Source: Hydractinia symbiolongicarpus | Taxonomy: Eukaryota > Cnidaria > Hydrozoa > Anthoathecata > Hydractiniidae | Assembly: GCF_029227915.1 (NCBI RefSeq) | Contig: NC_079883.1 | Coordinates: 6,882,001 to 6,946,000 of the forward strand | Reading direction: 5' to 3' | Length of the DNA stretch: 64,000 nt | Shown here: positions 1 through 11,075 of the stretch, in pieces | How positions within the stretch are numbered: the stretch's first letter is position 1 | Layout of the letters: every line of letters starts with the position of its first letter | Made by a program: the position numbers and the translations under genes | Notes under the pieces: model-generated | The model's database searches: none | Seen by the model: only the letters and a program-made list of their open reading frames with translations | What the model was told of the DNA's origin: nothing

Positions 1-877
1 TTTTAAAGATTTACTTGTACCGAGGTTGTAAAAATCAGATTTTGTTTAAAAAAGAGAACGTTCGATTTAAATTTCATCGTTTTAATTTTTCAAATACATG
101 TACAACAACATTTAAAAAAAAGAATGCAGTGTTTGTGAAAATAAAAGATTAACCTATAAACATGGAAGATTAGCTGCGTCCAAGATTTTTTACTCTCGCA
201 TTGCTATTTCCGCATGTGACCAACTGAAAATGACCGCGCTCAGACGATCCATTAAAACCACATTATTTTAATGCGTCGTGTGATGACCGCGAACCTCCAA
301 AAGTTTTTGTATGAGGCTGGTGATTACAAAAGTCTTTTGTTTGACAAGAAAGAACTACCTAGTGGTACTTATTTCCTTTTTTGACCTTTACCCGATTATT
401 TAAGTTTGATTTGTATATATTTTGCATTTTTAAGTATTTCATCGTGGAAGCCATGGCTGTCTAATTTTTACCTTTCGAAGTTGCCTTGTCTGTGGCGTTT
501 GAATTGGTTGTGGTTTATGACACTGATGTACCTTAAATGAATTAATTTTCGCAGGAATTAATTTTATAGGAATTAATTAGTTATTTTTCAATTTCAGGAT
601 AATTAGTCCCAGGATTTTTACAAGAATTTACTAGCATTTTTTCGAAATTTTAATTTTCTTCAGGTCTGTTTATTAAAATAAGTTTGCTCATTTGTAAGGC
701 TGAAAATCATTTTTATCAACCACAAAAAAGAAATATTTAACACAAAAAAAAGGAAAATTAAAAATTGTTTTGTTTCTTAAAAAAATTCACGAAGATTAGT
801 TTTAGTGAGTGCTAATGATGCAACATTAACGGCATCAACGGCAGCTAAAAAAGGAAAAAGAACAATATTGGTGTGTA
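1..877. other. Non-coding flank
   Basis: AT-rich sequence with no supported exon. It is the 3' flank of the minus-strand glycosyltransferase gene; a possible minus-strand AATAAA polyadenylation hexamer lies at about 669-674. Confidence 0.5.
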
Positions 878-2259
878 TTAATTGTTTTGCTCTTTCATTT
901 TCTCTTTTTTTTTCACGTCGTCCAACGCAAGTCTTTTGTCATCTTGACGTCCAGCATATACACCCCCTTTAACCAGCTGTTTCCCAGTATCCCAAATCGG
1001 ATTATAAATACAACGTTTTGGTTCATATTGCCATTCCGGTTCAAATACAAAATAATTAAAGTTATGTACTAATTCACACAATTCAGAATTTAATTCTAGG
1101 TTTCCTATACTTTCATCTCTTTCTTTGACCGATGTAAAATTAAACCCTTTACCTTTCTGTTTCCAAAACAGTCTCATATCATCGGGATAAGTTCCGTGTA
1201 TTCCGATATATTTATGACAAACATTTTGCGTATTTCTTAATTGCGGTTTCTCACTAACAATAGGCTTATGATGTATACGGCGATCGTGTCGGAACACAAA
1301 ATCATTTAATATCAAATCCGTCGTCCAAACACCAATCATTTGATCAGCCCAGGGATGACATCGCATTGTATGCGGTTTTTGGGACAGAAAGTATTCTATT
1401 AAATCACGTGACATGAGAATTAAACTCTCCTCCGGACGTACTATCTCAAGTATACAATGTGTATAACCCCAATGAAAATTCGAAATCATAGGTTGAGGGA
1501 GTTCATACAAAAACCTTTCCAAACAAAAGAAATAATCATCGTCTACTCTTACAAAGTAATCGAATTCATAGTAAATCATCGCCCAAACCATGTGATACAA
1601 AAATCGAATACCAAACTCGATCCCACCTCTTAATGGTTGGAAATACATGTCTTTATGAATTTCATTTTCATTCTTAATGCGATCGTAATACTCGTCCCCA
1701 GGCTTCTGTTTGTCCGTGAAGAAAACACACTCAGGTAACACCTGATAAAAAAATAACAGAACAGTAGAAATTTAACATGTTTGACAGGAAAACGTTTCCT
1801 GAAACACAAATATAAAAAATAGTAAAAAAACAAACATACTTTAAAGGTTGGTTTACATTGTGCCCACCACGTGCTCCGGATAGCCTCCCTTCGATCTGCG
1901 CGGCGTGGACCAGACGACACGATAATAAGCACGGTAATCTTTTTTTTCACACGTGGCTTTTTAATATTAAAATTTTCATAAATTGGATTCTCCAGAAGTC
2001 TTTGCATTTTGTCCCTACGACTAAGTTCTGCCCACACCAGGCTTCTATCAGTAAGACTTTTTAATCTCTTTTCTTCAGCTGACATTTTTCGTTGCTGTTT
2101 CCTGATCGGATTGGCTTTGTTTTCTTCCAGTGAAGTGAGTAGCGCAAAATAGAACACCACACACAGACCCATGAAAACTATCACAGAAAAAAACTGTCTC
2201 AACGGTACTCTACCCAACAGCTTTACTAACATAACTAATTCTCGATTATTGCCTTTCAA
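878..2259 (-). CDS. GT31-family beta-1,3-glycosyltransferase, type II membrane protein
   Basis: Two exons, 2259-1840 and 1741-878, joined in phase 0 (donor GTATG at 1839, acceptor TATCAG ending at 1742), give about 427 aa. A cytoplasmic stub of ~22 aa is followed by one hydrophobic anchor (residues 23-44), the type II layout of Golgi glycosyltransferases. GT31 hallmarks are visible: RREAIRSTWW (about 123-132), which matches the family R-R-x-x-I-R-x-T-W block, and VRVDDD (204-209), the DxD metal/nucleotide-sugar site. The expected product adds galactose or N-acetylglucosamine in beta-1,3 linkage to glycans in the Golgi lumen. The usual C-terminal E-D-V-x-x-G motif is not clear; WADQMIGVW occupies a similar place. 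The donor sugar cannot be told from sequence, and a divergent family-31 member is possible. The start is the first ATG before the anchor. Confidence 0.85.
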
Positions 2260-2674
2260 CTGTTACATTGTTATTATCCAATCATTTTATATCCACTATT
2301 AAGTCTCCTTTGTACCATGAGTTCTATTTCTCTTTTTATAAGGCACCTAAAAAACAAATCATGCATAATAAAAAATGAAATTGACAACACTACTGAAATC
2401 TAGATGTCAAATAGTTCAAACACAAAAATTTTAAGGTAGATAAAAAAAAAGAGAGGCAGCAAAATTATGCACATTGAAAGAGAAAACTGAGAACGTATCC
2501 TCATGGAACAAAAATTTTCTCATGAAGCAATAAAACTAATAATGTATTTTTCAAAAAGTAAATAATGTACAAGGTCCTTTTAAAGATATAACTTTGCAGT
2601 GGTACTAATTCTTTTAGAATTTGCTATTAAGAAGCAAGTATATATAAAACAAATTCAAAAATAACAAATAAAAA
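2260..2674. other. Intergenic spacer
   Basis: AT-rich spacer between two minus-strand genes. It should hold the promoter of the glycosyltransferase and the 3' UTR of PRMT7. I see no ORF or clear motif. Confidence 0.4.
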
Positions 2675-4582
2675 TTAAATGAACGCAAACAGTAACTCAG
2701 AATCATTCGGTACAAGAACAACATTGGCTTCCATCTTTTCACTCGCTTTATAATGTTTTGGTTGAGCAAAGAAATAAAGACTTTGTCTCATGTAATCAAC
2801 CCAACTACCATGGGAAGTCAAACCAGTGGAAAAAATTTTCTCTTCATCCATTACAAAATCTACCCATAATACAACAGCATGTGCAATCCCAGCTCTCGAA
2901 ATACATAAACTTTCAGAGAAATACGTCTCCACCGCTGGCATTGGCTTTTCAAAATTAAATTCTGCTAGTATCATTGGTTTACTGATCAACCTGTTTTCAT
3001 ATTCCCACATGGCGTATGGCTCAACGTCTTGATAAAAACCTTGAGACATTTTTACAGGTGACCTAGCTTTTTCAATCAGAGAATCAAATTCTTTCATGTT
3101 AAAACCATCAACATTCTCAACAGGGGCATAAGCTTTCCATAAATCAGAAAATTCGACGACACAAGCTTTTAAGAATGCTTTACATGGATAAATTTTTAGT
3201 TTATTGTTGTACACACTTTGAAGATCTTGTGCTATTGTCCACAACGTTAAACAATGATGCCATGGTAGTAAGGAAGATGAGAAATAAGGATCAATAAGCA
3301 AATTACCAGAAAATGGCAAACCATTCGTATAATCTTTGATAATTTTGATATTTTTCTTATTTTCACTCGCCAAATCGTGAATAATTTGTTTCGAAAACTC
3401 TGAGCATTCGTAATATTTCAAATCAGTTTTACTAGAATGCAATGGAAATAAAGAAACATCTCCTATAATTGATACAATCTCATATTTTTTAATTAGGTGT
3501 GTAAACATTTGACATACTTCTACATTGTTCCATAATGCAAATCGCTCACGACACCAAACCACATGTAATCCACATGAACACAGGGGACGGTCTACAACAT
3601 CTGTAACATTACAGCATTTCACATCAAACCATACGCTATAATCATCGTAAAACATAGTGGCAAAGACATTGTCATTCTGAGAAACTTTCAGTGGTTGTTT
3701 TAAATAGTATACCACCTGCATCCAATGATCTCGCCACACGTATTTTGCATTACTTCTCATCCATTTTGGTTCCATGCTCAAAACAATATTTTTATCCTTA
3801 TGTAGAATTAAATCCCACCAAAACAAAACTGCGTGTATTATTCCCGACTGTGCCACATTTATGCATTTCTTAGTCATAGAGTACTTGTTATCGCAAGTAT
3901 GCTCGTGTTTAGTGTGAAAATTAAAACTAGTCATAGTAATTGAATCACTCAGCAGCTTTATATCTCTTGGGTATAACTGATTTACTTGCACCTCGTGACC
4001 AGATGCTAGTCCTGGACAATTTAATAGCTCTTTCGTAGAGAAAAGGTCATTTGATTGAAACTTGTTCATACTCCATAATTTATCACATTCAATCAACTGT
4101 ACTTTGACATCTGCTGATGCAGGTATAACTTTGCAATTATGAGTTAGCAGTCTGTTGTGTGCATCACGCAATGTTGGAAGAACTCCTTCGCCAATTAATT
4201 CAGAATCGAATATCTCAGTAACAAGAATATTAGCTTTAGAACTCATATCCGTTCCAATTTCAAGATCTGTAGAACACTTATTAACAACGTTTATAATATG
4301 ACTGAGTTTATTCTGCTCAATAATTTTAATTGCTGTGTCTCCCATCGGTTTAAACATTTCACATGCTGAGACAGAATTTGCTCCTGCTTTGGCTGCCATC
4401 ATGGATAAAATCCCTGTCCCACATCCAATGTCTAGAGCTTGTATAAACGGTTGGTTAATCATTTCACTGATTGTGCATTTCAAAGCTTCAAAATACTTTT
4501 TATGTCTTTCTCCATCATGCAACATACCTGCGTAAGTTGAACGTGCAATCTCATTTTTTAGGTCAGCCTCCTCTTCAGTCAT
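2675..4582 (-). CDS. PRMT7: Protein arginine methyltransferase 7
   Basis: A single uninterrupted ORF of 635 aa. The N-terminal SAM-methyltransferase domain shows motif I LDIGCGTGILS (50-60), the post-I acidic residue E75, and the double-E substrate loop TEIFDSELIGEG (122-133) with E123 and E132. The opening block EIARSTYAGMLHD (11-23) is characteristic of PRMT7. The protein carries a second, degenerate methyltransferase repeat (roughly 355-635), as PRMT7 does. PRMT7 makes omega-N-monomethylarginine on histones, RNA-binding and splicing proteins. Human PRMT7 is ~692 aa, and the present ATG lacks the first ~40 residues of the family, so an upstream exon may be missing. In the same frame the ORF is open upstream to a TAG just before GTTTGTC near 4626, and that CCATAG could be a splice acceptor (cis or spliced leader). 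The lack of introns is unusual beside its intron-rich neighbours. Confidence 0.92.
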   Translation of the reverse strand: MTEEEADLKNEIARSTYAGMLHDGERHKKYFEALKCTISEMINQPFIQALDIGCGTGILSMMAAKAGANSVSACEMFKPMGDTAIKIIEQNKLSHIINVVNKCSTDLEIGTDMSSKANILVTEIFDSELIGEGVLPTLRDAHNRLLTHNCKVIPASADVKVQLIECDKLWSMNKFQSNDLFSTKELLNCPGLASGHEVQVNQLYPRDIKLLSDSITMTSFNFHTKHEHTCDNKYSMTKKCINVAQSGIIHAVLFWWDLILHKDKNIVLSMEPKWMRSNAKYVWRDHWMQVVYYLKQPLKVSQNDNVFATMFYDDYSVWFDVKCCNVTDVVDRPLCSCGLHVVWCRERFALWNNVEVCQMFTHLIKKYEIVSIIGDVSLFPLHSSKTDLKYYECSEFSKQIIHDLASENKKNIKIIKDYTNGLPFSGNLLIDPYFSSSLLPWHHCLTLWTIAQDLQSVYNNKLKIYPCKAFLKACVVEFSDLWKAYAPVENVDGFNMKEFDSLIEKARSPVKMSQGFYQDVEPYAMWEYENRLISKPMILAEFNFEKPMPAVETYFSESLCISRAGIAHAVVLWVDFVMDEEKIFSTGLTSHGSWVDYMRQSLYFFAQPKHYKASEKMEANVVLVPNDSELLFAFI

Positions 4583-5404
4583 TCCTTTGTTAATGAATGA
4601 AATAACGAAATATATTAGACAAACCTATGGCATAGAAAACAAATAAATTTAAAGTTATAGGAGATAGATGATGTTAAACTTCTGCTGTAGAGATTAAAAA
4701 GCAACCAGGGAGCTCCGTTTATAACTGAACCAATTAGCAAGCTATTCCTGGTTTTTATATATTTTGATCTCTGTTAATGTCCATTATAAAACGAGTCCTT
4801 TGCTGAGCGTTTTGTTGAGTGAAGATGAAGAGAAAGAAAACAATCACTAAATGATTTATTGAGGTAGCTAACAAATTTTATCACAAATAACAAAAACAAA
4901 ATAAAAATAAAAATAATAACCTCCATTATGTGGTGGTGGGTGATCACATGCTGAACAAGTACTGTGCCTTTGCTTAAACAAAATAAACTTCAAATAATTT
5001 TAAAACAGTATAAATTTGGTCCTAGCAAAATAGTTGGATGAATTAGTTGAATTGATAAGGTAGTGGAAGAAAGGACTAGGAGAGGAAGGCTTAAGAGCAC
5101 AGCAATAAAGTCATGATTCACAGCATTAGAGTGAAGTTTGACACTGTAGTAGAAAAGGAGTTGGTTTTTTGTCGCATCACTTTTGAGTATTGGGTACATT
5201 GGTATTGAGGAAATGTTAAGAGTTGACATAGGTTTGTAGTGTAAATATGAAACTATACACAACGAAATATTTAGCTTTACAGTGGCACGTTAGAGATAAT
5301 TCAGAACAAATTGTTGACTAATAGAGTCTTGCCAATTAAGGTAAAAGGTAGGTTGTATGAGGTCTGTGTAGAGTGTTATGTTGTATAATGGGTACCCAAG
5401 CAGT
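4583..5404. other. Gene-free spacer upstream of PRMT7
   Basis: No supported gene. It should contain the PRMT7 promoter or 5' exon. I looked on the minus strand for codons of the conserved PRMT7 N terminus (N-P-x-T-G-x-x-E-W) and did not find them. A-rich simple sequence lies near 4888-4917. Confidence 0.35.
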
Positions 5405-5580
5405 AAGGTATCTGAGACACAGAAAGAGTTCAGATGAGCTTAGAAGTTGAATAGAAAAAGACTGGGCACCAAGTAATAAGGACAGACTTGATGAGAATAT
5501 AATTAATATAGCCCTGTCCTGCAAAATTAAAATTTTGACAATTTTGGGGAGACTTGAATATGGCACGTGTAATTTATAAA
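5405..5580 (+). mobile_element. Degraded LINE 3' fragment
   Basis: The + strand around 5412-5455 closely matches the reverse complement of 18840-18890, which encodes the RDRKSSDELRS block of a non-LTR reverse transcriptase C terminus. Here it reads RHRKSSDELRS followed by a stop. Further on, ILGRLEYG may be the decayed WLGYLERM block. It is a dead, truncated copy. Confidence 0.5.
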
Positions 5581-6261
5581 GCTAGATTCACAAGGGCAAC
5601 AAAACTGTTTCAAGGACTTAGCACTAAAACTTTCACCTAAAACCAATTTAGCATTCATGTGAGCAGGTTATTTTAAGTTCCAATGCACAAAGGCAAGTCG
5701 TCAAAAACATGTTCTAAAAATCAAAAAAAGTTGATTCTTAAAACATGTTTAAGCTGCTCTATTATTTAGTTGGTTGGGATTTCAAAGTATGGGAAAATTA
5801 ATGTTATTCGTTTTAAAAGTTTATTTTATTAGGTGAAAAATAAAAAAAAATGTTGAGGATGGTAAAAATATCATATTAACCTCCATTAAGATCTTACATA
5901 TTTTCTAAACAAACAAAACAAAAGTATATATTTACCCATTTTTTTCTTAGTTCTTTAATTAAAATATCAGTTAGTGTGTAACTTTCTGGTGCAAGTATCT
6001 AATAACTGTAGCAATAAGAAAATCATGTAAAAAACTAGAAGCTCTTGAAATCTTAGAACCACAAAAAAATGTGTTAGATGCAACACCAGATTTCATGACA
6101 GTGAAAATGAGGACAATAATGAGTTGGATGTTATGGTTACTTAGCGTTTAAAGTATACAGAAAAATAAACAAACAAACATAACATAACATATGTTAACTC
6201 AAAGCACCCAAAGCTTTATAAGCACCTAGTCTAAAGCACCCATCTCTAAAATCAAAAAGCC

Positions 6262-6403
6262 TCCTTATTCCCTCCTGTTAAGCCTTTTTCAGTCTACCTC
6301 CTTTGTCCAAGGAACTTTAAGTCTCTACACTTTCTTACCCAATTACCTCCTCGCTTTTTTCCAAGTGTCTGAACCAACTTAATCTTCTTACCTGGATAAT
6401 AAA
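6262..6403 (-). mobile_element. Degraded LINE 3' fragment, same family as 18.5-18.9 kb
   Basis: The + strand text aligns along its length with 18678-18810 (shared segments include tctctacactttcttaccca and cttcttacctggataa versus cttcttatctggataa). It is therefore a minus-strand, decayed copy of the same reverse-transcriptase C terminus, with many indels and no open frame. Confidence 0.6.
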
Positions 6404-6869
6404 ATAAAATGCAGTTTTAACTAGCTTCTCTGAGATACTTACAAGTATGTGCCTATATAAAGCAAGAATTTTTTAATGTAATTTATTGTTTTTTCTTTTA
6501 TGACACACTAGCATTATATTGACACTCTTGATATCCTTAACTGAATTAATTTTATATAATTTTCTAACAATAGGTTCTGACAATAGAATTATTTCATCAT
6601 TTACTATATACCACCACCAAGCCTTCACATATGACCAATTGTTTTAGCGACAGGTTTTCTTGCATGCGTTCAATTTGGCTTAGAACCAGCAAGGTTTTAA
6701 TCCAGTGATGGAAACAATTGGCTATTCTACTGTGATTGTAAAGATTTGCAAACTTTCACTTGTTGGAAAGCTGGGATGCCTAAAATAAAAACCAACAAAC
6801 TCTGGGATTCAGGAGTACAGAAAAAAGTAGTATAGGTTGGCCTCTGTGATATGAGCAAGTTCAGTTGCA
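6404..6869. other. Gene-free sequence
   Basis: No coding signal recognised. Minus-strand ORFs that enter from here into the following 1.28-kb repeat have no domain similarity I know. Confidence 0.3.
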
Positions 6870-8151
6870 GGCTACTTGGTCTCAACAATAGGCCTAAAAT
6901 AAATTTAAATTGCAAAAAATTACTGGATTCGTGAAAATATTTGATAATACCGGTTTTCGGAAAAGAAAACTTCGCGAAATATCTCGATATGGCTAATTCA
7001 CGACTTCGCAAAAACGTAGAAGTAAGTTTTAAGTCATTTGACACGGTCGTATACTTCCCTGCGTTCCCACAGGGAATCGAAAACCGTTCAAGTTTAGAGA
7101 GGTTCGCGTAAGAAAGAGTTAGGAGTTTTTGTATAAATTTTGTATAAATTGCCAATTACGCGTGATTTTCTCCCTTATACGGAATGGAGACAAGTCTTTC
7201 TTTGTACAGGATATAAAATCTCGTCCTTCTAGGCTAAGAATGGACTGAAAAAATAAAAAATATTTTATCTCAAGGAAGAAAAGAAATCCGAAAACAGACG
7301 TCATGATTATAGAAACTTCAATACCAAAGAATTACGTTTACGTTTTGTTCGCATCATTTAAGACCCTCACACACATGTATAAAACATTTGAATCAGTTAG
7401 ACTCTATTTACGTTTACAGAGCCAAAAAAATGCAAATAAAACTGCTTGTGTCGTATAAACATGTTGCGACGTTGGAGTTATAGAGAGGAAGTACTCGAAG
7501 AGACAAAAAAACGTTCGAGTTAAGGAGAGATTCGAGTTATAGGGGTTCGAGTTATAGAGAGTCCTCTGTAACAGTAAAAAATAATGCATGCAGACGTCGC
7601 AAGTGGAACTTCTTATCTGTAGATTTGATAGCTGCATGGCATTTTTGGCAAATAAACGAAAAATATGGCTAAGTTCTGACATAGCGTACTACTTTATAAA
7701 AATTTAGAAAAATCAGGCTAAAATATGTCCGAAAACTTCTGACCCGTCTCGTCAGAATATCATACATGTAAAAGAGCCCTGGAAACAGGAGTGACTCTTT
7801 TTCCTTGATAAAAAAAAGGGATGGGGAAGGCTCAAAAACAACCCCCTTTTTCCAGGTTTCTTATTTATTTAGCCCTAAAATTGCTTAGCTCGTTGCGAAG
7901 CAACTTGTTTCTTTAAACAACCTTAACAGTGTTTGTTAATGGTGTATTAAAGCTTCAAAGATGATATGACGAATTTACGATCTTGACACTTTTGCACATG
8001 CACATTGTGCTTTTGAGAAGATTTTTTACCAGTTTCACTGAGTTAATTTTTTCAACAATTTAGGGCCTAGACTTGGCCAACTGGTCAGCTTATAGAAATA
8101 GCTGTTTAATTTTAATTTTTTATTTGCAGTAAGCACGTGCTTTTTACATGT
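6870..8151. repeat. 1.28-kb dispersed repeat, copy 1
   Basis: Nearly identical (about 98% by eye, a few dozen substitutions and small indels) to 11076-12355 in the same orientation. Both copies start at GGCTACTTGG and end at GCACGTGC followed by TTTTTACATGT; the flanks differ, so the ends are real element or duplication edges. No protein domain is seen in either strand. No target-site duplication or strong terminal inverted repeat is visible; a weak inverted similarity around TAGGCC lies near both ends. The segment 7474-7570 contains several copies of a TTCGAGTTATAG-type motif, which in reverse complement resembles the ends of pogo/Tigger-type DNA transposons. Confidence 0.85.
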
Positions 8152-9399
8152 TACATGTTTTACATGAACAAGTTTGGTTTTTGGCACATTTACATGTGTG
8201 CTGAGCGAGATTAATGGTTGATAAGCAAGATGACAAGACAAGAAAGTTGCTTTTATTTCTGGACAATTTTATTCAAGATTTGTGTGCTCAGAAGGAGGGG
8301 GTAGAAAGTTTAACAGCTTTATTCCTCTGAAAAATACAAAAATCGCTTGTCCATGCACCCCTTCTTATTGGTGGTGTGACACTTAAGTAGTCTCCCTTGA
8401 AGAATTGCTTAAATATAGAACAGTTTACCCAGGCTGTTTGACTGAAACAAAGTGCTTAGCAGCTTTAGCAAGCTGTTGTTGTTGTGTGCATTGTTTGTGT
8501 ATGCAATGATGATGCAGAAATTGATTTCAAAGAAGGTTGAGCCGTTGAAAACTTTGACAACAAAGAGATTGGAGAAGAAAAAAAATACTTCTCCGAAAAT
8601 TAAAAAACTTTCTGTGTGACATAGCTAGTTATTTTGATTTGACTTTGTGAGAACAATGGGCATGTGTACACTTTTGTGTAGGTAAGAAAAGCAGGACTCA
8701 CACAGGGTAAAATAGCTGTTAATGAAGATTAAAGATTTTTTAGGTAGCATAAGATTCAAGAGTAACTGGATTAAATTTTAACTATATTTTTCAAATTCTT
8801 CTCAAAAAAAATTCACTAATTTTAAATGAACATTTAGCTCATGTTAATTGTGGTGTCTCTGTTGCCTCGTACTTACTAATGTTCCTAGGATCACATATAA
8901 GGAAACTTTACTTGAAACAATATTGGCCAATACAGGATAGGAAACTTGCCTCGCCTACCAGCTTCAAGATGTCTCGCTTATTAGGACAGGCCTATTCAAG
9001 TTTGGCTCTGTAAACAACCAGTTAGAGCTAAAGATTTCCACCCGCCCTCCTTATACTATACTAATAATGCTGTGTGTAGGGTTTTTATGTGATGCCACTC
9101 CAGGTCAACCAATGCGGAGTATCATTGCCTCCTCACCACAAAGCGTTTGTCACCACAACCACTGTTAAAGACAGAGTTAGTGGAGTTCAGTTTATGACTG
9201 GTTTGAACTTGCTTATCCCTCATATATCAACAAAGATGGAGACACTTGCTCTAGCTGCATGGTTTCCTTGAACAACCATTTGGCTAAAAATGTTGTCAAG
9301 GTTTCTGTCCAACAGTGGGAGCAAGAATCTTGGCTTATTACCCATTGCGCGTTTCAACTGATGGGAATGTTGGGCTTCCTAAGTCAGCCATAAATTTGG
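8152..9399. other. Gene-free sequence
   Basis: No exon supported. The start of this stretch is rich in TTACATG repeats (8142-8200). A short ORF at 9089-9271 has no recognisable domain. Confidence 0.35.
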
Positions 9400-9745
9400 A
9401 TTCAAGCTTGTCGTACCATTGAAGTGCATTATGACAAAGAGAATAATAAGATATGCCGTGGGAGACATTCAAGTTTGTCGAACTATTGAAGTGCATGTGA
9501 TGAAATTAATGCCGTAGAGAAGACATTCAAGCTTGTTGTACCATTGAAGTGCATTATGATAAAATGCTGTGGGAGACACTCACAATGGAGTGCGGCCTAG
9601 ATATACATGTCATTAAGGAGTGTGTCATACCATTGAAGTGCATTACGATAAAGAGAATAACAAGATATGCCATGGGAGACACTCACAACAGACTGCAGCC
9701 AAGATGTACATGTCATTGTGAGTGTCTCATACCATTTAAATGCAT
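9400..9745 (+). repeat. Degenerate tandem repeat, ~60-110 bp units
   Basis: Five or so imperfect copies of a block centred on TACCATTGAAGTGCATTA, with accompanying GGGAGACA and AAGATATGCC motifs, at about 9400, 9466, 9530, 9620 and 9727. The overlapping short ORFs on both strands are products of this repeat and not genes. Confidence 0.75.
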
Positions 9746-10420
9746 ATGCTGGGGTTATTACTGTGTTTGTACACATTTTTACACAGTTTTTGCACATTTA
9801 TCTGTCCTGCCTGTTATTGTTTAATCTTATTGCTTGGCATCCCGATCCATGCCGCCAAATATACAATTGCGTTCCAATATCAAGGATATTGTATAAATTT
9901 TCTACCCACAGAAATGCTAGCGCATGTGCAAAAACACCGTAAATTTTTTTTAACTTTTGCAAACATTGGCAAGTCATTATACCTTGCTCGAATTTTCTGT
10001 ACTTGTCTTCTGCACATATATCTGATGTCACAACTAGTCGGCCATTATGAAGCGCATTAATGCGGACGTACAAGGAATAAGTGCGACCTTATTTCCAGCA
10101 CCCTCTCTCGTGAGGGTTTGTTGCCTACGTCAATATCATTACTCCCCTTTGCAAGTTTTTTCATCAACCAATTTTATAAGAAAACAAGTAGAAAAAAAAT
10201 TACTTTTAAGTTTTTTACTCGGCAAAAATTCTTGAGAGAGCGGGGAACGAAAAGGAAAAAAATCCGCCGGCAAAAAGAGAAGCTTTTGTTTTTTATCCAA
10301 TCAAAATTCACCACCAATGGAGAAAAACTAATCAAAATGACAAAGGTTTTCCGCGCGAAAATTCCCAGGAAGGCTAATTCTCAGCAATAAATTTTCGCAA
10401 AATTAGTAGATTTGTCTTAG

Positions 10421-10499
10421 TTTATTATTATTATTATTATTATTAATTATTATTATTATTAATATTATTATTATTAACAATTATTATTAACAATTATAA
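10421..10499. repeat. TTA trinucleotide microsatellite
   Basis: About 79 bases of TTATTATTA with a few AAT/TAAC interruptions. Confidence 0.95.
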
Positions 10500-10502
10500 T
10501 TT

Positions 10503-11075
10503 TACAGGTTGACTACGTCAGAAATATTTACAATCCTGGTATCAAATAGGACCTGTTAAAACAAAAAATAATAATAAATGAAATTTTAAAATAGGTAATA
10601 AATTAGGTAAATACAAGAACAAATAAACAAATAAGGTAATCGAAAATAAATAAATTAATTAGATAGGTGAGATGGAAAAAAAGCAAACTGGTACACTGAT
10701 GACACTGGTACACTGATGACGTAAGAATGGGATAGCACGAAAATTATTCTACATTGCTTAGTCAAAACACTCGCACACAGGCAACAAAATCAATAGAGAA
10801 AGAATCTTATAACAAAATGAAAGGCAATCAGGATACAAAGCGATTCAAATTGGATCAAATAGCATGAGACAAACAAAGTTATTGAGGAAAGAAATTAAAC
10901 AATGCCAGAAAAACAAAAATCAAAACAAAATATACATAGTAACGATACTAATAGAATGATCAGAAAAATATATACATATAAATCACTACAAAATTACTAC
11001 ACTAGTCGCCCAAATCAACATCGCAAAACTTTTGGAAAAACTATTTTTTCTGGGTGATTGAATTTTCCAGCGCAA
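10503..11075. other. Gene-free AT-rich sequence with a 17-bp tandem duplication
   Basis: No exon seen. The 17-mer ACTGGTACACTGATGAC is present twice in tandem at 10687-10720. Confidence 0.5.

Noticed and set aside
887-1072. Plus-strand ORF of 61 aa
   Set aside because: Antisense to the last exon of the GT31 gene; a shadow frame.
6727-7304. Minus-strand ORFs, also present in copy 2 at 11100-11509
   Set aside because: Shared only because the 1.28-kb repeat is duplicated; no domain, Met context or splice support.
9549-10073. Five overlapping ORFs on both strands
   Set aside because: They follow the degenerate tandem repeat and have no recognised domain.
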